In this document: positions 61,701-64,000 of the stretch, one piece after another
Layout of the letters: every line of letters begins with the position of its first letter
Position numbering within the stretch: position 1 is the first letter of the stretch
Origin: Bacteroidales bacterium
Lineage (GTDB): Bacteria > Bacteroidota > Bacteroidia > Bacteroidales > Muribaculaceae
Length of the DNA: 64,000 nt
Assembly (NCBI GenBank): GCA_900768685.1
Contig: CAAGDX010000024.1
Coordinates: forward strand, 21,496 to 85,495
Reading direction: 5' to 3'
Notes under the pieces: generated by a model
The model's input: the letters and a program-made list of their open reading frames with translations, nothing else
Databases searched by the model: none
Told to the model about the DNA's origin: nothing
Program-made: the position numbers and the translations under genes

Positions 61701-63106
61701 CCCGTAATGTCTGCAGAAAATTCACCTACTTGATAAACCTGACCGTTATAAGTATATTCAAACGCCACACCAAGCACCTCATCTGCATTGAGTTGGCTCT
61801 TTATGGAGATATATCCGAGTGTGCTGTTCAGCGTGTATTCACTTTCCTTAAGCAGTCTCGCACTTTCCACTTTTTCATAGTCTCGTCCACCCTCAAAACC
61901 GTAGGCTTGCAGCGGGCTTAACGCTTGGCTTACCACACTGATATTTCTTGCGTCGGGGTATTCTGTTTTGATAGTGGAAAGGAGGTCGTTAGAACTGTTG
62001 GCAGGAATTGGGATAGACATATTCGGTGCCCAGTGAGAATTTGCAAGATGAGTATTTTCACCCAAGTCCATAAATGCCACAATGTTTCGTGAGGCATCGT
62101 AATTATTGTTTTTGTTTGTCACCCAAACCTCAATACGAGTAATTTTGATTCCGGAAGTCACGAAAGGCAGTTTGGAGCAAAATTGGTCGTAATTGTCACG
62201 GAAATAGTGAGCGAGGAAGTAGTGGCGATTTTGGTCGTAATTGTCAATATTTACCGTAAAATCCGTGGATTGCACACCACCTTTGGTATTCACGGTTTTA
62301 GATTCCGAATTTTGCTGTGACACGAGTGCGGTAGCGGTAAGTTTACCAAATTGGAGTTTTGTTTTAATACCAAAAAGAGCCGTGCTACCTTTAATAAGTG
62401 AAGAACCCGTAGTCATAGACACGTTTCCGGCTTCAATACTCTTCACGATATCATCTTCCTTACCCTCGTAAGCAAGTTTGATATTTTTAGAGTCAAAATC
62501 AAAAGTGGCGTCTGTATTATAAGTCATATTAAACTTCATACGGTCGCCCACACTTGCGTTTATGGTTGCTTGAATTTTTTGGTCAAAATCAAAATACGTT
62601 TTTCTGCGGCTGTTAAGTGACAGAGCCGGGTTATCCGTCTTGTTTGAATTTATACCCATTTTTATCTGGATAGAACCTTGCGTTTTCAGTTGTACACCTC
62701 CGGGACCGAAAATCTTCTCCAGCGGACCGAGTGCAAAGTTCATATCAAGAACGTTAAACGGCTGTTTTTCATTGTCTTTGGCAAGTTCCGTATTCTTTTT
62801 GTAGAGATAACTCTGCATGGATTTTCGGAGTTGCCAGTTGTTGTATTCCTGAGGAGTGAGAATAAACGGAACACCTACTTCATTTTCGCCTATCTTGGTG
62901 TGAATGATGTAGTTACCTGTTTTGTCGTCATATTCCGCTTCTGTCTTGATGTTAGACGGTGTCACAAGGTCCAGAGCAGACTTTTCGCCCATAAGCGTTT
63001 CATAGTCTGCAGGGATTGTCTGCTGCACTTTGGGCTTTTGTGAATCACTTTCCGTTTGAGCATAAACGGCAAAAGGTATTGCCACAATAAGCAACACCAA
63101 AAGCAC
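55766..63106 (-). CDS. sprA: T9SS outer-membrane translocon SprA
   Basis: This 2446-residue beta-barrel forms the protein-conducting channel of the type IX secretion system in the outer membrane (Sov in Porphyromonas). The N-terminus (TIPADYETLMGEKSALDLVT), the segment DPENPNNEGGDLYFNLGEVS with EDILKDG, and the end (TNSSYGLTFNLSLAR) fit the family, as does the great length. Many amphipathic strands such as QIRLNAMNVPRGSVVVTAGG are visible. A normal signal peptide is expected; the reading from GTG at 63106 gives only MLLVLLIVAIPFAVYAQ without a positively charged start, and there is no in-frame ATG back to the TGA codon at 63172-63170. The gene follows ruvA by 58 bases. It would export the cargo proteins encoded elsewhere in this window. 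Confidence 0.95.
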   Translation of the reverse strand: MLLVLLIVAIPFAVYAQTESDSQKPKVQQTIPADYETLMGEKSALDLVTPSNIKTEAEYDDKTGNYIIHTKIGENEVGVPFILTPQEYNNWQLRKSMQSYLYKKNTELAKDNEKQPFNVLDMNFALGPLEKIFGPGGVQLKTQGSIQIKMGINSNKTDNPALSLNSRRKTYFDFDQKIQATINASVGDRMKFNMTYNTDATFDFDSKNIKLAYEGKEDDIVKSIEAGNVSMTTGSSLIKGSTALFGIKTKLQFGKLTATALVSQQNSESKTVNTKGGVQSTDFTVNIDNYDQNRHYFLAHYFRDNYDQFCSKLPFVTSGIKITRIEVWVTNKNNNYDASRNIVAFMDLGENTHLANSHWAPNMSIPIPANSSNDLLSTIKTEYPDARNISVVSQALSPLQAYGFEGGRDYEKVESARLLKESEYTLNSTLGYISIKSQLNADEVLGVAFEYTYNGQVYQVGEFSADITGTDQSLYVKMLKSTTVAPKLPMWDLMMKNVYSLGAYQVSKSNFKLNIKYMSDTTGTQIVYLPVPGLNDKSLLQVMNLDRIDSNEQSNPDGFFDFIEGYTITSSNGKIIFPVVEPFGSHLAAKIGNPTIAKEYVYQELYDSTLVVARQFQDKNKFVLTGSYQASSGSQIRLNAMNVPRGSVVVTAGGVRLTENSDYTVDYSMGIVTITNQSIIDSGQSISVQLENQSMFNTQRKTLVGLDLQYAINKNFNIGATLMHFSEKALTEKVNIGSETINNSMLGFNLAYNTQFMWLTNLLSKIPTVNAVQPSTFNITAEYAQLLPNKQKSGSTQGSSYIDDFESSQTGIDLRSPYSWFLASTPYDNTGSALFPEAALSNNTDYGKNRALLNWYYIDRMFTQRNSSMCPGYLKSDLKQQSNPYIREVTSREIFPGRELTYGESSTIQTLNLSFYPTERGPYNVDATNIDDQGRLLQPEKRWGGIMRKMDNTNFEQSNIEYIQFWMMSPFLDPENPNNEGGDLYFNLGEVSEDILKDGLKSYENGIPTDGNTQNLTETVWGRVSKQNSLTYAFDNNDASRKAQDVGLNGLSTEDEFNFPTYKNFLDELRSRVSAATLEEMQNDQFSPLNDPAGDNYHFFRGYDYDDQKLSIHERYKRYNGTEGNSISPEDAADKLYQSSRSVPDVEDINQDNTLNEYERYFQYHISIRPEDFVVGKNFIADKQVSLVPTRDGQNQEVEWYQFKIPLNEYEKIVGSITDFSTIRFIRMFLTGFKNVTHLRFATLELVRGEWRTYDFNLNSRGDAPAEGNLDVSVVNIEENASREPVNYVLPPGVSRIVDPGQSQITQLNEQSLLMKVTGLQAGDARAVYRNTSHDLRNYKRLQMHIHAESLIDDVTNLKSGEISAFVRLGTDVKNNYYEYEIPLTLTPPGHYNNDLTSDRVMVWPEENYMDLPLQSLVNLKKERNRAKSEEGSGVGYATVYEGRDPDNEKNRMAVKGNPSLSDIRVLLVGVRNNSATVKDGIVWLNEMRVTDFDEDGGWAAKANMNLGVSDVATLNFGAHIETAGFGGIDQSLNNRRLDDYSQYNFAVQVDAGRFLPEKAKLKAPIFYSYTKEKTSPKYNPLDQDVLLQDALDDAANQHEKDSINNYAIEQSTVKSFSISGLKFDVQSKNPMPWDPANFTLNFSFNKQSKQDPTTEYEHINDYRGSFQYSYTPYFKPWKPFSFISSKNKNVKFIKDWELNWLPTSISFLTNMSRYYYEQQTRSETDVMFQMPVSVSKNFLWDRQLALTWNLTKSLSLSFNSNTSAHIDEPIGAVNKKLFPDEYKLWKDTVMKSILSMGTPWAYDQSFVASYKAPFSKIPAIDFITASASYNATYNWDRGATIDGVDLGNTIQNQATWNVDGRINFETFYNKIPYLKNINQRFANTRKTSTREKKPKKFQRTYKLQPDTTLTIRHNLRNKKVKVTATTTDNKPFPVQIEVVDANNVKVLTRGDANIKFTVVEVLKEEKSFKKELEEYAVRFAMSPRSFSVKWRKSQGLKLPLFRNDIGNIFGQSNSYGPMSPGLDFAFGFTDKDYLYTAMDRNWLITEDGQTSPAVWSTTNEFNLEFNLEPIKGLKIQLTMNRTDNRNEQMQFMYDNIPTTRSGSFTMTYCAIPTAFKSSSADNNYQSDAFDKFIENIPQVASRVESQYAGYSYPQTGFLKDTPHAGKPYDPQVGTPSQTGSDVLVPAFLAAYGGKDAASIFLNPFPSFAHARPNWRVTYDGLINMGNLRNIFKSFTLSHAYQCTYSVGSYSSYLNWVSVDGKDLGFTLDELSGNPIPSSPFNISSVAITEKFAPLLGVKMTLKNDISVNVEYRDSRTLTLNTSAGQIVEANQKGLTIGAGYKIVGFNTFLKMKGSQTGVSNDLTLNTDISLQNTQSLVRRVEGNYTQATNGTKTLNINFTASYVLSKRLTIAAFFDHQVNTPLVTTSAFPTTNSSYGLTFNLSLAR

Positions 63107-63164
63107 AATAATCTTGTATGTTTTACAGCGTCTAACCGTTGTTAATGCTCTATTAAAAAAGGTT

Positions 63165-63755
63165 TTACATCATGCTCAAGGCTTTCTTTATAGCCGCTTC
63201 CACTTTCAGTGCAGGTTCAGCATCAAAAAGTTTGTTAAGCACCTTTTGTGACTGCGGTTTTGGGAAACCGAGCATCACGAGTGCGGACAATGCTTCTTCA
63301 AACACCTCTGCGGAAGTTGCAACCTTTTGTATTAACGGAGAATCCACCCCTTTTATTTTATCTTTGAGGTCAACAATTATTCTTTCTGCCGTTTTTGCAC
63401 CTATTCCCTTGACGGATTTAAGTCTGCGTACATCACCGGACACTATCACCTGGCGTAATTCTTCCGGTTCTATGGAAGACAATATCATTCTTGCAATAGA
63501 TGCTCCAACTCCGGAAACACCAATCAGTTGGCGAAAGAGTTCACGTTCATTGCGGTCGTAAAATCCGAAGAGCGAATAAGCATCTTCGCGTATCACTTCA
63601 TGAACATAGAGGATTATGTTTTCACCGCCCTGTTCATTTATTTTAGTGAAGCCTGTCACAGTAATGTTAAGCAAGTATGCTACTCCGGCAGCTGTTTCAA
63701 GCACTGCTTCCGTGGGAGTCAAACCTGTGATTTTACCTTTAATGTATTCTATCAT
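63165..63755 (-). CDS. ruvA: Holliday junction branch migration protein RuvA
   Basis: This 196-residue protein binds four-way DNA junctions and, with the RuvB motor, migrates them. The N-terminal OB domain (MIEYIKGKITGLTPTEAVLE), YSLFGFYDRNERELFRQLIG, tandem helix-hairpin-helix motifs (VSGVGASIARMILSS and VKGIGAKTAERIIVDLKDKI) and the C-terminal three-helix RuvB-binding domain (ALVMLGFPKPQSQKVLNKLF) are in the usual order. It precedes sprA by 58 bases, an adjacency I recall in several Bacteroidota. I see no -7 box in 63756-63840, so it may be read from the upstream DsrE-family gene. Confidence 0.95.
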   Translation of the reverse strand: MIEYIKGKITGLTPTEAVLETAAGVAYLLNITVTGFTKINEQGGENIILYVHEVIREDAYSLFGFYDRNERELFRQLIGVSGVGASIARMILSSIEPEELRQVIVSGDVRRLKSVKGIGAKTAERIIVDLKDKIKGVDSPLIQKVATSAEVFEEALSALVMLGFPKPQSQKVLNKLFDAEPALKVEAAIKKALSMM

Positions 63756-63840
63756 AATTAACTTTAGTTCGATGAAATATAGTTTGTTGAAAATTTGGTA
63801 ATTAGCGGAATTTTTTACTGTCCCCTGACCCTCTTTATTT

Positions 63841-64000
63841 TCAGATGAAAAGATTCACATTAGCCTGCTCGGCACGCTCCATGTAGCTTGCTACTCCTCC
63901 AACAGTCACATTGTCCAGCAGTTCCTCACGTTTGATGCCCATCACATCCATAGACATCTGACAGGCAATGAACTCCACCCCCTGATCAATTGCCTGCTGC
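63841..64000 (-). CDS. DsrE/DsrF/DrsH-like family protein, C-terminal part (cut by window edge)
   Basis: The minus strand encodes the last 52 residues of a protein, up to a TGA at 63843-63841: QAIDQGVEFIACQMSMDVM, then GIKREELLDNVTVGGVASYM and ERAEQANVNLFI. The pattern of a conserved cysteine in IACQMSMDVMGI and the GGV-x2-Y helix ending NLFI is that of the DsrE/DsrF/DrsH-like (DsrE2) family of small sulfur-transfer or peroxiredoxin-like proteins. The rest of the gene lies past the right edge. It is upstream of ruvA in the same direction, 85 bases away. Confidence 0.85.
   Translation of the reverse strand, partial: QQAIDQGVEFIACQMSMDVMGIKREELLDNVTVGGVASYMERAEQANVNLFI

Overview
The window is a chromosomal segment of a Bacteroidales bacterium (phylum Bacteroidota). 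Support comes from SprA, five secreted proteins with type IX secretion (T9SS) C-terminal sorting domains, Bacteroidota promoters (-7 TAnnTTTG, with TTG about 19-21 nt upstream), almost no Shine-Dalgarno sequences, and the gene order parE-coaD-S41 peptidase. The family is not resolved. Nearly all of it is ordinary core chromosome: I see no prophage, plasmid gene, insertion sequence or CRISPR array. Layout: 1-470 is the end of an acyl-CoA dehydrogenase. 607-3037 (minus) holds a GT2 glycosyltransferase, an ATP-grasp-like protein and a small winged-helix protein. 3318-7436 (minus) is a large repeat-containing T9SS cargo protein. 7437-8621 is a noncoding island packed with palindromes. 8622-10570 (minus) is the cysteine pathway operon cysK-cysE, preceded by a 32-codon leader ORF with five consecutive Cys codons and a terminator. 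10692-23536 (plus) is mostly housekeeping: parE, coaD, S41 protease, HU, a 29-aa basic protein, RNase E/G, an Lnb-domain protein, a degenerate alkaline-phosphatase-fold protein and secA. 23640-29718 (minus) is a T9SS subtilase, then hflX-dgt-TPM. 29841-35464 (minus) is a surface-glycan set: Wzi-like protein, lipocalin-like lipoprotein, LegB-like dehydratase, ATP-grasp enzyme, NeuB-type synthase and a frameshifted GYF_2/TM2 protein. 35480-40063 has a patatin-like lipase, tRNA-Pro and tRNA-Glu (minus), NrnA-type phosphoesterase, a DUF4827 lipoprotein and glmM. 40122-55557 has a GH10-like T9SS protein, a second subtilase, a 2603-aa subtilase and efp. 55766-63755 is the T9SS translocon gene sprA behind ruvA, and the right edge cuts a DsrE-family gene. 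How it fits together: SprA is the outer-membrane channel of the T9SS, and three subtilases, a glycosidase-like protein and an Ig-repeat protein here are its likely cargo. Wzi, LegB, NeuB and the GT2 enzyme point to a surface polysaccharide that may carry a nonulosonic acid. The Lnb-domain protein and SecA add envelope biogenesis. The strongest unusual signal is the polycysteine leader peptide upstream of cysK-cysE, which has all the parts of a ribosome-mediated transcription attenuator. The second is the palindrome island at 7.8-8.6 kb, with four hairpin units whose stems differ but stay paired while loop and flank are conserved.
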